Source of the DNA: Adiantum capillus-veneris | Taxonomy: Eukaryota; Streptophyta; Polypodiopsida; Polypodiales; Pteridaceae | Reading direction: 5' to 3' | NCBI GenBank assembly: GCA_014529385.2 | Contig: CM043944.1 | Location: 170,649,740-170,709,739, forward strand | Length of the DNA: 60,000 bases | Shown: positions 46,234 through 57,519 of the stretch, in pieces | How the letters are laid out: each line of letters starts with the position of its first letter | How positions within the stretch are numbered: the first letter of the stretch is position 1 | Made by a program: the position numbers and the translations under genes | The notes under the pieces: model-generated | What the model was told of the DNA's origin: nothing | What the model saw: the letters and a program-made list of their open reading frames with translations, nothing else | Database searches by the model: none

Positions 46234-46433
46234 AACCCCTAAGTGGGCAAGTGAATGCTTTTTCTCCTAAACAGAACACATCTTTTTCTCCTCATGATCT
46301 ACTATTTTTCTTGCTATTCTTCAATTCCTCTGTTCAATATTTGAGATTGTTGTACATTAACTCTGTCAAGCTTTGTACCAAATTTCCCCTAACCAATACC
46401 AAAATAATACTAACCAGTACCAAAAGGGAGCTT

Positions 46434-46645
46434 ACGAGCACCAAAGTGATGACAAGAAGTACCTATAGGAAAATGCCAGAAATGTGTCCAAGCTTACAAA
46501 CAGCTTGCTTTCTGTAGGGCAATTTGATGATCTTGGCTAACGAGCACCAAAGTGATGACAAGAAGTACCTGTTGCAAGATGTCAGAAATGTACCCAAGCT
46601 TACAAACAGCTTGATGTTGGTAATCGTTCTTGGCTGATCCGCAAG
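46434..46645 (+). repeat. 106-bp tandem duplication at TE2/copia-D junction
   Basis: ACGAGCACCAAAGTGATGACAAG at 46434 recurs at 46540; homology continues through CCAAGCTTACAAACAGCTTG. The second copy runs on into copia-D protease-end coding sequence (LQDVRNVPKLTNSL). Confidence 0.85.
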
Positions 46646-49166
46646 AACATCCTTGTCATGATGAAAGCTCATAAAAAAGGATCCTTGTACTCTATGTTTG
46701 TTTTGAGTGTCAACGAACACTCAATTTATGTTGCCGAGCTGTCGTCTACTGAGTTGTGGCATAGCCGGCTAGGGTATATTAGCCAAAAGGGAATGGAAAC
46801 ACTTCAGCATTTTGGCTACTTACCTTTTCTAGATTACACGAACTTTCCATTATGTGAGCATTGTCTATACAGCAAACATACTAGGTTGACATATTTGCCA
46901 TTTGGTTCAATGCCACATAAAACTTTGGGGGGGCAAACTACTTTCTCACATTCATAGATGATTCTACCAGAAAGGTGTGGGTGTATCTCCTTAAGAGTAA
47001 GGAAGAGGTCTTTTCTACATTCCAAAAATTCCTTTCCATGGTTGAGAACCAATTAGAAAAATTGATCAAAGCTTTTTGCACGAACAATGGTGGAGAATAC
47101 GTCTCCAAGGAGTTCAAGGATTTTTGCAATCGAAGAGGCATTCATTGGAAGATTATTGCTCCATACACACCTGCACAAAATAGGATAGCTGAAAGAATGA
47201 GTGGCACGATTCAAGAGCGAGTTATCTCTATGATGTCTATGGAAAAGCTTACTCCAGAGTTTTGGGGGGAAGCTGTTCTGACACCAGTGCACATCATCAA
47301 CAGGTCACCTAGTTCTCCTTTGATATCAAATTTCCAGAGGAATTATGAACTGGGAAAACGCAAAGCTATGAGCATTTATGTGTATTTGGATGTGAGGCAT
47401 ATGCACATGTGCCCAAAGAAATTCGTCGCAAGTTAGTTCCCAGGTCACACAAATGCATTTTTATCGGCTATGGTGCAAATGGAGAGATGGGCTATCGTCT
47501 CTGGCACCTAGAATCCAACAGTCATTTGTAGCTCACACATGATGTTCAATGAATAAAAAATGCACAAGAAGCCCATTAAAGAAGTTGAGTACATACGTGT
47601 TTGATTTGAGGATGTAGCCTCCGAACCAACTCAGTTCAGTAGTGTTGCACCTAATCCTCAAGTGCAAGATACTACTATTGCTCCGGAGAGAGCGGAGTCT
47701 AGCAGTCACGCACTGAGACGCTCTTTAAGAGTATCACATGTGCCCGAGCGGTTTGGGACGATATACACCACATTTTGGTCAGTAACGATTGGGAGTCAAC
47801 CTGCTACAAAGAAGCTATATAAATGGACGATAGCGTTGAGTGGGAGCAGGCTATGCAATCAGAATACAATTTGATTGTGGCTAATGAGACATGGGATTTG
47901 GTTAATTACCAAAAGGCAAAAATGCTTTACCTTGCGAGTGGGTATACAAGAAGAAGTATACAGCAGAAGATCTCGAGCCTAGGTACAAGGCTCGTCTAGT
48001 TGCCAAGGGTTTCAAGCAGCAAAAAGGTGTGAATTTCGATGAGATTTTTTCTCCAACAGTCAAGATGACTACACTTTGCATTTTGCTTGGCTTGGTTGCC
48101 ATCCAGGACATGGAACTTCTTTAAATGAACATGAACACAATATTTCTTCACGAGGATCAAGATGAAGATGTCTACATGAAACAACCAGAGGGTTTTGTAT
48201 GTGAAACCCAAAAGCCAACGAGGGCAAAATTGGTTTGTAGATTTAAAAAGGCACTCTATGGTCTCAAACAAGGTTCAAGGTAGTGGTATTAAAAATTCGA
48301 CAAATTCATACAGTCTCAGGGCTACATAAGAAGTCAAGAGGATCACTGCTTATACACAAAGAAGTTGAACGATGGTTCTTTAATCATCTTGATCTTGTAT
48401 GTAAATGATATGCTTATCGCAAGAAAATCAATTGATGAGATCAATCAGTTTAAAAAGATGCTAAGCACTCAGTTTTCCATGAAATATTTGGGAAATACCA
48501 ATCACTTTCTTGGTATGCGCATCAAGAGAGACATGCAATGTGGAATTCTTGAATTATCTCAAGAAAAGTTCATCCACAAAGTCTTGCAATGTTTTAGTCT
48601 GCAGGGGGGGAAGTCACCGAGTACCCCAATGCAAGAATACTCCAAACTTAGCAAGGAAGATTCTCCCAAGATAATTGCTGAGAAAGAGGAAATGAAAAAA
48701 GTGCTATATTCTTAGTAGTTAGCAATTTGATGTATGCTATGGTAGTCACAATTGTACACGCGGTGGGAGTGGTTAGTAGGTACATGGCAAACCCTGGCAA
48801 GAAGCATTGGAAAGTAGTGAAGAAAATTCTCAAACAGTTGAAGGATACAACTAGCAAGTGTTTACGCTTTGAAAACAACGATGCATCTATTTTAGGTTAC
48901 ACGGATGCAGATTATATGGATTGTGTGGATCATAGAAGATCCACATCTGGCTATGTGTTCATGTTTGTTGGAGCAGCTATCTCTTGGATATCTTATCTCC
49001 AAGACTGCACGTCTTTATCTACCACTGAGGCAAAATATTTTGCTGCGTCTGACGCAAGCAAGGAATCCATATGGCTAGCTCGTGTAGTGGGAGATTTGGG
49101 CATTCACAATGTTCCAGTACTGGATTGTGATAGTCAGAGTGCCATTGCTTTGGTAAAGAATTCGGC
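46540..49166 (+). mobile_element. copia-D, truncated at both ends
   Basis: Holds the protease end, integrase, RT and part of RNase H on +. The left part of the element and both LTRs are missing. The right edge stops inside RNase H (SAIALVKNSA) where LINE-2 begins. A third, distinct copia family. Confidence 0.83.
46560..49166 (+). pseudogene. copia-D pol: integrase, RT, RNase H
   Basis: Integrase zinc region STELWHSRLGYISQKGMETLQ...CEHCLYSKHTR (46750-46890). The core follows (FIDDSTRKVWVYLLKSKEEVFSTF, CTNNGGEYVSKEFKDFC, PYTPAQNRIAERMSGTIQERV) at 46955-47215; family members have D-N/Q-GGEY, and the Asp is N here. RT from about 47860 (WEQAMQSEYN, ...YKARLVAKGFKQQKGVNFDEIFSPTVKM at 47985) is frameshifted. 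Frame 48365-48715 has LILYVNDMLIARK, where the catalytic YVDD is YVND. RNase H 48727-49166 reads YTDADYMDCVDHRRSTSGYVFMF, TEAKYFAASDASKE and CDSQSAIALVKNSA. Inactive. Confidence 0.85.
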
Positions 49167-49169
49167 ATG

Positions 49170-51066
49170 GGAAATTGGATGCAAATAACGGGCCTTGTAG
49201 TGTTGTCAAGCTAGAGTCGTGCTTATGTATTGACCTTGCATGTGGAGAAGTAACTAGGCATGATAATCTCAGCCAAAGGGAAGAGAAGTTATCACTATGT
49301 ATATATTTCAAACAGGCACCAATGTACATTGAAATGGTTGAGCAAAAGTTATGGATGACGAAGTTTCAATATGATGCACCATTGGAAACTAAATGGGAAG
49401 CTTTTAAGAAATTTATTTGTTCTTGTACCGAAGAATGCTTTGCGTATCAACAAAGATAGATCACACAAAAGGTGGTTTGATAAAGAATGTCAAGATGCTC
49501 GAAAGTCCTTGATAAAGCTTGATGCAACTATGGACAAAGACAACTATCAAAGTCATTTGCATTCATACAAGGCATTGATTCAAAAGAAGAGAAGGAGATG
49601 GGAAGTAAAGCAATAACTTTTCAAGTCCAAGAAAAGTCATGTGCATGTGGAAGATTTTGGAGAAACTTGAGAGGCAAGCGGGTTGAGAATTTTGGTAACT
49701 TAGTCTTGTGGATATGTACACACATTGTAGGCAATTATATGAGCAACCAAATTATGGAAAAATGTCATTTTATGGTTCACTCCCATGTATAATCAAGCTT
49801 TTATTGTATACAGATGATGTAGTGCTTCTAGCACACACTTTAGAAGATGCACAAAAGCTTATGGTTGTCCTTGAGAACTTTTTCTTGCATAGTGGGTTGA
49901 TTGTGAATGAATCCAAAACAAATGTTATGCTTGTGAAAACCAATCATAAGGAGAAGCCATGCATTGTGTATAACAATGAGATACTTGAAGTTGTTGAGAG
50001 TTTTAAGTACCTTGGCCTTGAGGTTCCGTCCAATCACAAGTGGCATGAATGTGCTATGCATCGTTTGGAATCGAGAAAGAGAGGATATTATGCATTTGAG
50101 AACATGTGTAATGCAGGAAACATCAAGTGTTGGGTTCTCAAGAAGTACTTTTTTGATGCATTGGTGACACCGATTCTCTATAGTGTTGAAGTGTGGGGCG
50201 GAAGCATCTCAAAGTCTACTTGGAAAGAGTTTGAGAATGTCCAAAAGAATTTTCTTACAAACTTTCTCCAAGTTAAGCCATATATGCTTCTACTTCTTGA
50301 GTCGGGATCTCTTCCAATTGAGGTTATGGGCATGGAAAGGGTTGTGGAGTACATGATAAAGATGCGTCAAAAACCCTCACATTGACTTCCTACAATTGCA
50401 TGGGAAGCAAGAAAAAAAGTTCAAAAGAAGAATAAAAGCAAGATTTTGAGCACAAGATGGATGCAAGACATAAAGAAGTGGTTTGGGAAATGGAATGCAT
50501 TACACTTGCTACATGATGCTTCAATTGACTCCCAAGTGAATGAAGCTTTTCTACAACACCAATGTATTACGGCTTGGGAGAAATCTGGTGGGTCACACTT
50601 CATACATTACACCACCCATATTGCCCCCAACTACAAAACCATGTTCTTTGCTGAAAGAGGAAACCGTACTCACACTTACATACTTGAGCATATCTCCTTG
50701 TTGGTGATACGCACTATCGCAGCCATTCGTCTTAGCTCCCATTTCCTTCAATGAGAGATAGGGCATTGGGGCAATGGAGAAGAGTCAAATCGATTGTGCA
50801 CATTATGCTCACTGCGAGTTCGAGAGTCTGAGTACCACACACTACTAAAGTGCTCACCATTTGGTCACATCCGAACTTGCTTCTCTCACATTTTCAGCCA
50901 TGACTTAGACCTACACACTTTCGTCTCCCAGCCACAGTGTGGGCTCTCCATTGCGACTCTCATCACCACTCTTTTGGAGCACCAAGAGAGACTCATCAAC
51001 CATACACATACTACATCACATGTAACTTTGGTCACATATGTCATATTTGACCTCCGAGGACGATAA
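49170..51066 (+). mobile_element. LINE-2, non-LTR retrotransposon, 5'-truncated
   Basis: Endonuclease end, RT with an internal gap, C-terminal zinc domain and a short 3' tail (TATCTATCTATC from 51077). It closely matches LINE-1 (35080-36480). It abuts copia-D with no obvious duplication. Confidence 0.82.
49170..51066 (+). pseudogene. LINE-2 endonuclease end, reverse transcriptase and zinc domain
   Basis: Endonuclease C-terminal sequence and linker in two frames (SLCIYFKQAPMYIEMVEQKLWMTKFQYDAPLETKWEAF, then RSHKRWFDKECQDARKSLIKLDATMDK) to about 49616. RT frame 49708-50385 contains the active site LLLYTDDVVLLAHTLEDAQKL (YTDD at 49806) and the thumb FKYLGLEV. The fingers and palm blocks expected before it (LINE-1 has GVKQGCP there) are missing, so a few hundred bases are deleted. 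C-terminal frames 50446-50754 and 50794-51066 end with a zinc segment CTLCSLRVRESEYHTLLKC of the type found after plant LINE RTs. Confidence 0.85.
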
Positions 51067-51100
51067 ATTTTTTTATCTATCTATCTCACTCAAGTTCTTC

Positions 51101-51149
<49 letters not shown>

Positions 51150-51263
51150 TTTCTTCCTGCCCCTCTCTATCTCTTTCACTCACCTTTCCCCTCTCTCTTT
51201 AACTCTATCTCTTTCTCCCCATTGTCTTCTCATCTCTCTATCCCTCTCAATCACCTTCCCCCC

Positions 51264-51316
<53 letters not shown>

Positions 51317-51471
51317 ACCCAAGAGAGAGTTTATGAAATAAAAGATTTCATAAAATCAAAAGCTATTTTGGTTTTTAAGAAGTATATAGGGAACCTCACT
51401 TTTTACAAATCATGACTTACGAGCAAACTCTAAAGTCTCAAGGTAATTATATCTCTCTTTATCTCTCCTTG

Positions 51472-51570
<99 letters not shown>

Positions 51571-51800
51571 TGTTCGTGTTAGAGAGAGGGAGAGAGAAAG
51601 AGAGAGAGAGGGAGAGAGGGAGATTGAGAGAGATAGAGGAAAGAAGGGAGAGAGAAAGAGATTGAGATCAAAGATTGCATAACTTTAGATATGTAGTTCG
51701 CTTCCTCTCTCTCTCTCTCTCACTCTCCTTCCCTCCCTCCCTCTCTAGCGTCCACTTATGTTTCACGCAAGAGAGGGAGAGCGGCCAATTATGTTTTACA

Positions 51801-51858
<58 letters not shown>

Positions 51859-51994
51859 GGGGAGGGGGGGGTGAGGGAGATGGCTATATAAAGGCATATA
51901 GACAAATTGTTTTTTTGCTTTCAAAATTTAATTTGTTGAAGCCCTTGAAATTTTTGAGGTACCACTCTCTTTTTGCTCCTTTTCCTTTCCTCCC

Positions 51995-52036
<42 letters not shown>

Positions 52037-52130
52037 GGGGGCAGAGAGAGGTAGGAAAAGAGAATGGAGAGAAAGAGAGAGAAAGTGGAGGGAGAGAGAG
52101 AGAGAGAGTAACAATTTCATCGCTTTTTGC
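51067..52130. repeat. Microsatellite cluster
   Basis: Within 1.1 kb: (CT)n about 51103-51145, (GT)n 51268-51314, (CT)n 51475-51515 joined to (CA)n 51516-51567, (GA)n 51805-51848 joined to a run of about 20 G, and (CT)n about 51999-52033. Purine/pyrimidine-only stretches lie between. No gene; open frames here are repeat artefacts. Confidence 0.9.
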
Positions 52131-52171
52131 AGATCCTACTATTTGTATTATAGTTTTCGTTTACGCTTGAG

Positions 52172-53842
52172 ATGGCCAAAAAATCTGGTGTTGGGGCTTA
52201 TGTTCAGTTCATTTACAATGGGGAGCAATTGGTGTAGGTCAAATCGACAAACTTGGCTTATCTTTATGGGAGCAGATTTCCATTTGGTTGCTTTTTTGTT
52301 GCAGTGTAGAAGTATATGATGGCAAGGATGCACCTCTCCCTCTTGTCCCTTCGACAAACAAAGAACCGACCACTCTGAAGAAGACATAAAAAATCTTATT
52401 GTGTGGCCTAGAAGCGACCTAGTATCATCGCGCTCTATCTTGATTGATGTTAGATTGCCTCCTCCTTGTGTGTAAATTGTTAAATAACCAATATTGTGTT
52501 CTTTGGTGATCAGCGCATTACCAAGACAACAAGGAAAGAACCACAGGAAATGAATTGGTAAGCAATTACCTCGCTGCCGTCATGTTCTCTAATTAAGCAT
52601 AGAGAATGTTTGAAATATACAATGTTTCAACAGGAGAATCTGTTGTCTTCTGAGAATGGTTGTGGATCGAGGTTTTGTGCTCTTCCATTGCAAAAGAGGA
52701 TGAGAATGTCTATAGCTCTATCAGAAGTATACATTTGAAATCGATACCTGGTCTGAACCTTGACTCGTTCCTCAAGGAGGCCCAAGAGCATCACAAGGGT
52801 AAGACCTTTGCTTATGAGAAAAAGGACCGCAGTCTCAGGCGAGCAAGGAATTGGTAGATGCAGGGAAAATATTTCTATGCAAGTTTGTACATTATATATT
52901 TGCATTTTGAATGAACAAGTTAATTTTTCTGCTTACAATACGTCATGTTGTGTTAGATGGTTATAGAAGTGCAACTTCAACATTAGAAGTGTCAAAAGTT
53001 TATAGACAATGCTTGAAGTTGAGAAAGGGAGCATATTTCAACCCAATGCAGATAGCACGTAACTTTAAGAGCAAAATTTACCAAGATTTGCCACGGTTCT
53101 TGGAGTATGATGAGGGGTACTTCCCTCCCAAAGAAGAAAAGGCACACAATGACGTTGTAAAGGATAGGGAAGAAAGATCACGTGGAGGTTCATGAATGTC
53201 CACAGCGACACAGTCTAGTGTGAAACTACCTCAGGAGGAGGAGTTTGCTACAACATCTTAGGTAACAAAGTTGGTAGTTTCAACATGACTTTTTCCCTGT
53301 ATCTTCATCCGAGTTACTTTTTTATAACCATTTCATTACTGTTGTGCAGATGGAGCATTTTGGGGAAGCCACAGACTCACAAGGATCGGCTCATATCAAG
53401 GAAAAACGTGAGTTATGTTTCCGTTCATAGAATTAAAAAGCATGATTCACTTCGTTATTGATATCTTTGTGGTGTTCAGGAAAAAGGAATGTAATGTCTG
53501 CAAAGGAGGTAATTGACTTCACAATGAGTCTGGAAACAGAAATATTGCATGTCTCGAACCTCTTATTAGTTACAAACTTATCAACCGGTAACAAAGGCGT
53601 GTTTGTAGTGGTCTGCCAGTCAGATAACTATGGCATGGTTCGTGATATCATTGCTGCTGCTGGATGGCGTGAAGACCACCTAAATGTAGTTGTTTGTAAG
53701 ACATAAATCTGCAAAAAAAAAAAGTAGGATTGTGCGCACATTATTAGTGTTCGCAATGAGGAAAAAGCACATTAGGACATCACGGGCCATTGAGATACCG
53801 GAGGACAACGCTTGGTTTGATTCTCTAGAGGAGGAGGATTGA
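52172..53842 (+). pseudogene. Unrecognised multi-exon gene-like locus
   Basis: Exons proposed: 52172-52233 (MAKKSGVGAYVQFIYNGEQLV), 52305-about 52386 (VEVYDGKDAPLPLVPSTNKEPTTLKK), 52514-52557, 52634-52798, 52957-53261, 53350-53407, 53480-53695 and 53748-53842. Introns 52234-52304, 52558-52633, 52799-52956, 53262-53349, 53408-53479 and 53696-53747 have GT-AG ends. Five keep phase; across 52558-52633 the frame does not carry through. The 52387-52513 join is unresolved because a TAA falls at its left side. Breaks: a frame change within 52634-52798, an in-frame TGA at 53193-53195 and a TAG at 53259-53261. Visible text includes YRQCLKLRKGAYFNPMQIARNFKSKIY and FVVVCQSDNYGMVRDIIAAAGWRED, and it ends IEIPEDNAWFDSLEEED. 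I do not recognise a domain. It could be a host gene copy or an accessory gene of a DNA transposon. Confidence 0.55.
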
Positions 53843-54295
53843 ACGAAAGAGGAGGATGGGACGCCTATGTGAGGTATGGAAAACAAGAATTAGTTTGTTT
53901 GGCAATTGCTTGTGCATATCAAACAAGAACAACATTGTGTCTAGTATAGAGGAGAATGTGGGATGTTGGCTTTGTTGGGGAGCCAAATGGACCATATGAT
54001 GACAATATCTGAGAGCAATTAAGAGTTCTTCACTAAACTACACATCATTTTGGAAATGCAAGCCCGTCGACTTAGAGAGAAGCAAGAGCGAGACAAGAGG
54101 CATGCATATGAAGTGGATCGTGCCCTGAAGGCAACATCTTTGCTCTGGGAGACTACTTAAAATTTAGAGCACTTCCTGAGGAGAGCCAGAGCATCGAGCT
54201 GTGCGGCATGAGGGGGGTACAGAGCATGTGTTAGGACATCATCGAGGCTATACCAGCGGCTCCCAGTTTGATGGTGGCCTTCACTCGTCTTGAGG
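53843..54295. other. Flank of gypsy-D, no gene recognised
   Basis: Mixed sequence with one short hydrophilic stretch (RRLREKQERDKRHAYEVDRALKAT near 54064-54145). It is continuous with 59696-60000 once gypsy-D is ignored. Confidence 0.4.
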
Positions 54296-54300
54296 TCCTC
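54296..54300 (+). repeat. gypsy-D target duplication, left
   Basis: TCCTC; an identical copy lies at 59691-59695. Confidence 0.9.
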
Positions 54301-55449
54301 TGTCATGTACACATCTAACCCTATGTGTACATGGACAAGATGTTCCTACTAGGGTTCAGACTAGCCTAGGAAGTGTTCTGGCACCCTTGTGAGCCTATGT
54401 GCAGGCCGTGCATGTCCAAGAACTTAGAATAGTTTCATACCCTTTGATTGCACAAGAACATGATCATTAGCACAACATTCAACACCCATCATGAGCATTT
54501 TCCAGAGCATAGAACCTTTTTCCCAAAATACACATTTTTCACTTATTTATAACTAAGTGACTTTTGTTGGAAAAGTAGGTAGGGCATATTGCTAAAGAGC
54601 TATAAAAGAAACCATTGGACACTCAGTAGAAGTAGAAGAAGCAGGACACAGAAGGGCAGGCACCCGCAGCAAAGTAGGCAGGCACCCACAGGTCCCATCG
54701 TTTCTCAAAGATCAGCCCAGTGTTTTTAGCCTCCAGCAATCAGCATTTTCAACCACTACCACCAGCGTTTTCAATTTCCAGCCTTAGCCTCACGAGAACC
54801 CGCATCCTCTGGTTTTGCAGATCATCGCCAGATTCCCCAACTAGTATCATATCAGCCTAGTGTTTTCAAATTTTAGCCAGATCAACCAACGTTTTTTCAT
54901 TTTAGCCCTAGTCCAGCGAAGCAATTACAGATTCAGGCCGCAGTACCGCCACAGCAGGAGATCTCCAGTAGAGCATCTAGCGTTTTCAATTATCGTTCTT
55001 GACGTCAACATCGTCATCATTATCGCAGATCCCTATCTTGACAACGACACCTTCATTGCCATCGTCGCAGAACCTGGACTTGACGACGATACCATTGTCA
55101 TCATCGTCGTCGACATTGTCATCACAAGTTCACAGCATCTAGACCATTGTACCATATTTGTGCAATCTATAGCATAGACCTCTCTCGCCATAGAGAGGGG
55201 GGTCCTTGGAGGGGGGTTTGAGAACCATCTGGTGTCGTATTCTTCTCTCTCTCTCTCTCTCTCTCTCTCTTTTGCATTCTCAACACTTTCATTCACAGTA
55301 GCATTCACTTTGTTTGTGATCATTGCACTTGCACTCTCTCTCTAAGAAGAACGGAAGGCTCTACCTTCTGTAAGTAAAAGGAACCCTTGAGCACTGTTCG
55401 GAGCAGTCATCCTGAGCACTATCAACATTCAGTTCCGCTGCACCTTACA
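54301..55449 (+). repeat. gypsy-D 5' LTR (1149 bp)
   Basis: Starts TGTCATGTACACATCTAACCC and ends CACCTTACA. Includes a TATA box at 54601, GTCATCATCGTCG-type triplet-rich sequence near 55000-55130 and (CT)n at 55243-55270. Any ORF in the triplet-rich part is a repeat artefact. Confidence 0.92.
54601..54608 (+). promoter_or_regulatory. TATA box of gypsy-D 5' LTR
   Basis: TATAAAAG. The 3' LTR lacks this segment. Confidence 0.7.
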
Positions 55450-55450
55450 T

Positions 55451-55462
55451 TGGTATCAGAGC
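55451..55462 (+). other. gypsy-D primer-binding site
   Basis: TGGTATCAGAGC, one base after the LTR; complementary to the 3' end of initiator-Met tRNA. Confidence 0.92.
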
Positions 55463-55924
55463 TCTTTGGCAGTGTTCTGTATCACTCAAGGAAAGAACCA
55501 CATAAAAGATTTTTCTTGTAGTCGTCGCACGTAACCCAAGTTCACATGGGCGTGTCGATTCCTAATCGTGTTTTTGAAGAGTAACAGGTAACCCAAGAAA
55601 GAAGGGCTTGTCCAGCCTCCCCTTGTTCCACTTTTCACTCAATGAGAGCAGACTGTGCACTTAGAGATCGTCGGCCAATCAACGTGAGGCTCGGAAAAAG
55701 AAACCTTGGTGTGAGCGCAAGGCCACCAAGGGGTTCGTCCGCCGCAGGGAAGAGTCAAGCTCGGGTAAGAGAAAAGCCTTCTCAAACATGGATTGCAAGC
55801 TAAGAATCCAAGTACCCAAGATCTCAGTGTTTGGTCATCACCCGAAGCAGAATGGATACTTGCTTGAGAAGAAGAAGTTTCTACACCAGGAGGATTGTTC
55901 CCCGATTCTCCCCCATCCCCATCT
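55463..55924 (+). other. gypsy-D leader
   Basis: Untranslated leader before gag. Minus-strand ORF 56229-55639 across it is antisense to gag and shows no motif. Confidence 0.6.
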
Positions 55925-57006
55925 ATGCCACGGATTATTGCACCAAATCCTATGGAGGCTTTGGTCAAGTCAATGATGGAGATGATGCTACAACAGGAGG
56001 TGCAGTGTGCCGCCTTAGAAGAAAGATGGGCAGCCATGGAGCGTGAGCAAGAGCAAGCACGCTTGGCGGAAAGACGAGCAGCTATGGAGTCAGAGCGTGG
56101 GGCGCAGAGAGACCAAAACATGCAAGGGTTGGTCCTACAGATACTCACATTGAAATCCGAGCCAATCAAGGACGTTGGAACTTCATCAGGTAGCTCAAGT
56201 AGAGATGCAGATTCTAACAACCCAGTCACTAAGAATTTGACGTTCAGTAAGTATGATGGTAAGATGGATGCTAATGTTATTCATTCTTGGTTGCATCAAT
56301 TTAATGCTTACTTTGCGACAACTAAGAAAACAGTGAATATCAAAGGTTTGACGGTAGCCATGTATCTTTCCGGTGATGTCATTAATTGGCATCAAGCGTG
56401 GCAAGAGGCACAATTGGTCACGCACCTAGAGGAAGTCGAGGAAGGCGTGCCCCTTTCTTTCAATTGGGCCGACTTCCAAGACAAGCTCAAGGCACGATTC
56501 ATGCCACCTCAATACCTAACGCGGTTGAAAGAAGATTGGCGTAACCTCAAGCAAAATGGTATACCAGTTATGTCTTTTTCTAACCATGTTTTGCAGCTCG
56601 GCACCCAATTGCGCAAGTCGGATGCGAAACGCAAAGAGGCTTTTCTTTTCGGGTTGGACAAGTATATCAAGTTCAATGTCGAAGTCCTCGACCCAATAGA
56701 TCTCAACAAGGCGGTAGTGATTACTCTCGCGCAAGAGATGAAGCACAAAAAATGAAAGCCTAAGGAGAACAAGTCTTCTCATAGTACCTCTCAGAATCCT
56801 CAGAACCCACATAATAGTAAGAACAGTACGAATGGTAAAAATGGAAATTCTTCTAGCCAATCTTTCTCTAATCCTTCGGAAAAGAACCATCAAAATGAAT
56901 CTAAGGATACAGCAAAAACACCAACTAAACCTAAGCTAACCCCATATGAAAAAGCTGCACAAGGAATTATAGGAGGATACATAACTCCAGAAGAACAAAT
57001 CATTTA
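55925..57006 (+). pseudogene. gypsy-D gag
   Basis: Starts at ATG 55925 (MPRIIAPNPMEALVKSMMEM), with a Q/E/R-rich coiled coil. Then comes the retrotransposon gag fold: LTFSKYDGKMDANVIHSWLHQFNAYFATTK, AMYLSGDVINWHQAWQEA, FNWADFQDKLKARFMPPQYLTRLKEDWRNLKQ, QLGTQLRKSDAKRKEAFLFGLDKYIK. A TGA at 56753-56755 interrupts the frame, but it continues as an S/N/K-rich tail (KENKSSHSTSQNPQNP...LTPYEKAAQG) to a TAA at 57004-57006. The zinc knuckle follows in another frame (57022, GHIKKACPK), with its first Cys pair lost. Gag packages RNA; this is the best preserved gag in the window. Confidence 0.9.
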
Positions 57007-57021
57007 AGCGAAGGAAGGTCG

Positions 57022-57519
57022 TTGTGTCACATTAAGGGTCATATAAAGAAGGCATGTCCTAAGATAGCACCACCTAAAGAACCGAAAGCATCAACAACTA
57101 CCATAAGCACTTTAGTGAACCACACTGATTCTCCACATGTCTCTCACACACGCATTGATGAGTCTCTCTTTAAATGTTATGGTCATGTGAAGGTTCAACG
57201 TTTTGTCATATTGTTTGATTCAGGTAGTATGCATGATGTGATTGGTGACTCTCTTGTAGAAAGAGCTCGCTTGGAGATTAGCCAGACAACTCCTCTCGAG
57301 GCGTCAGGCTTCGCTCTCGGTATGGACTCTCTCATTACACAAGAGTGCTTTGATGTGTTATTCACTGTCCAGCAAGCTTCCTTCCGTAGAAGATTTATTG
57401 TGTCTCCTCTCGCAAAATGCGATATGATTTTGGGCATTCAATGGTTTCGTGAACATAACCCTCTCACTGATTGGGCAAACAATACGCTCACTTTAAATGC
57501 CAAAGTGACTCTCCCATGA
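57022..57519 (+). CDS. gypsy-D zinc-knuckle end and aspartic protease
   Basis: One open frame: CHIKGHIKKACPKIAPPKEPKAS (end of the zinc knuckle), then the protease domain. That domain has the active site FVILFDSGSMHDVIGDSLVERARLE (DSG near 57217-57225), the flap region SFRRRFIVSPLAKC and the ending DMILGIQWFREHNPLTDW. The catalytic Asp and the ILG motif are present, so the domain looks intact, though upstream breaks separate it from gag. It would process the polyprotein. Confidence 0.85.
   Translation: MCHIKGHIKKACPKIAPPKEPKASTTTISTLVNHTDSPHVSHTRIDESLFKCYGHVKVQRFVILFDSGSMHDVIGDSLVERARLEISQTTPLEASGFALGMDSLITQECFDVLFTVQQASFRRRFIVSPLAKCDMILGIQWFREHNPLTDWANNTLTLNAKVTLP

Larger units (their letters stand above)
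42948..46433 (+). mobile_element. TE2, DNA transposon with tandem subterminal repeats
   Basis: A three-copy array of about 359-bp units packed with RTACCAAA motifs (42948-44010) and more of the same motif to 44260 precede a transposase-like gene (44326-46233). A few GTACCAAA/ATACCAAA motifs recur on the right at 46376-46430. Both ends are overrun by copia elements, so no terminal inverted repeat or target duplication can be seen. Confidence 0.6.

Noticed and set aside
51849-51871. Run of about 20 G next to (GA)n as a regulatory quadruplex
   Set aside because: It sits in a microsatellite cluster and may be a sequencing artefact; no gene nearby depends on it.
54860-55177. ORF rich in Ile/Val/Asp in the gypsy-D LTR, repeated at 59126-59416
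   Set aside because: Produced by GTCATCATCGTCG triplet-type repeats in the LTR; the two copies are simply the two LTRs.
55639-56229. 196-residue minus ORF over the gypsy-D leader and gag start
   Set aside because: Antisense to a well-supported gag gene and without recognisable motifs.
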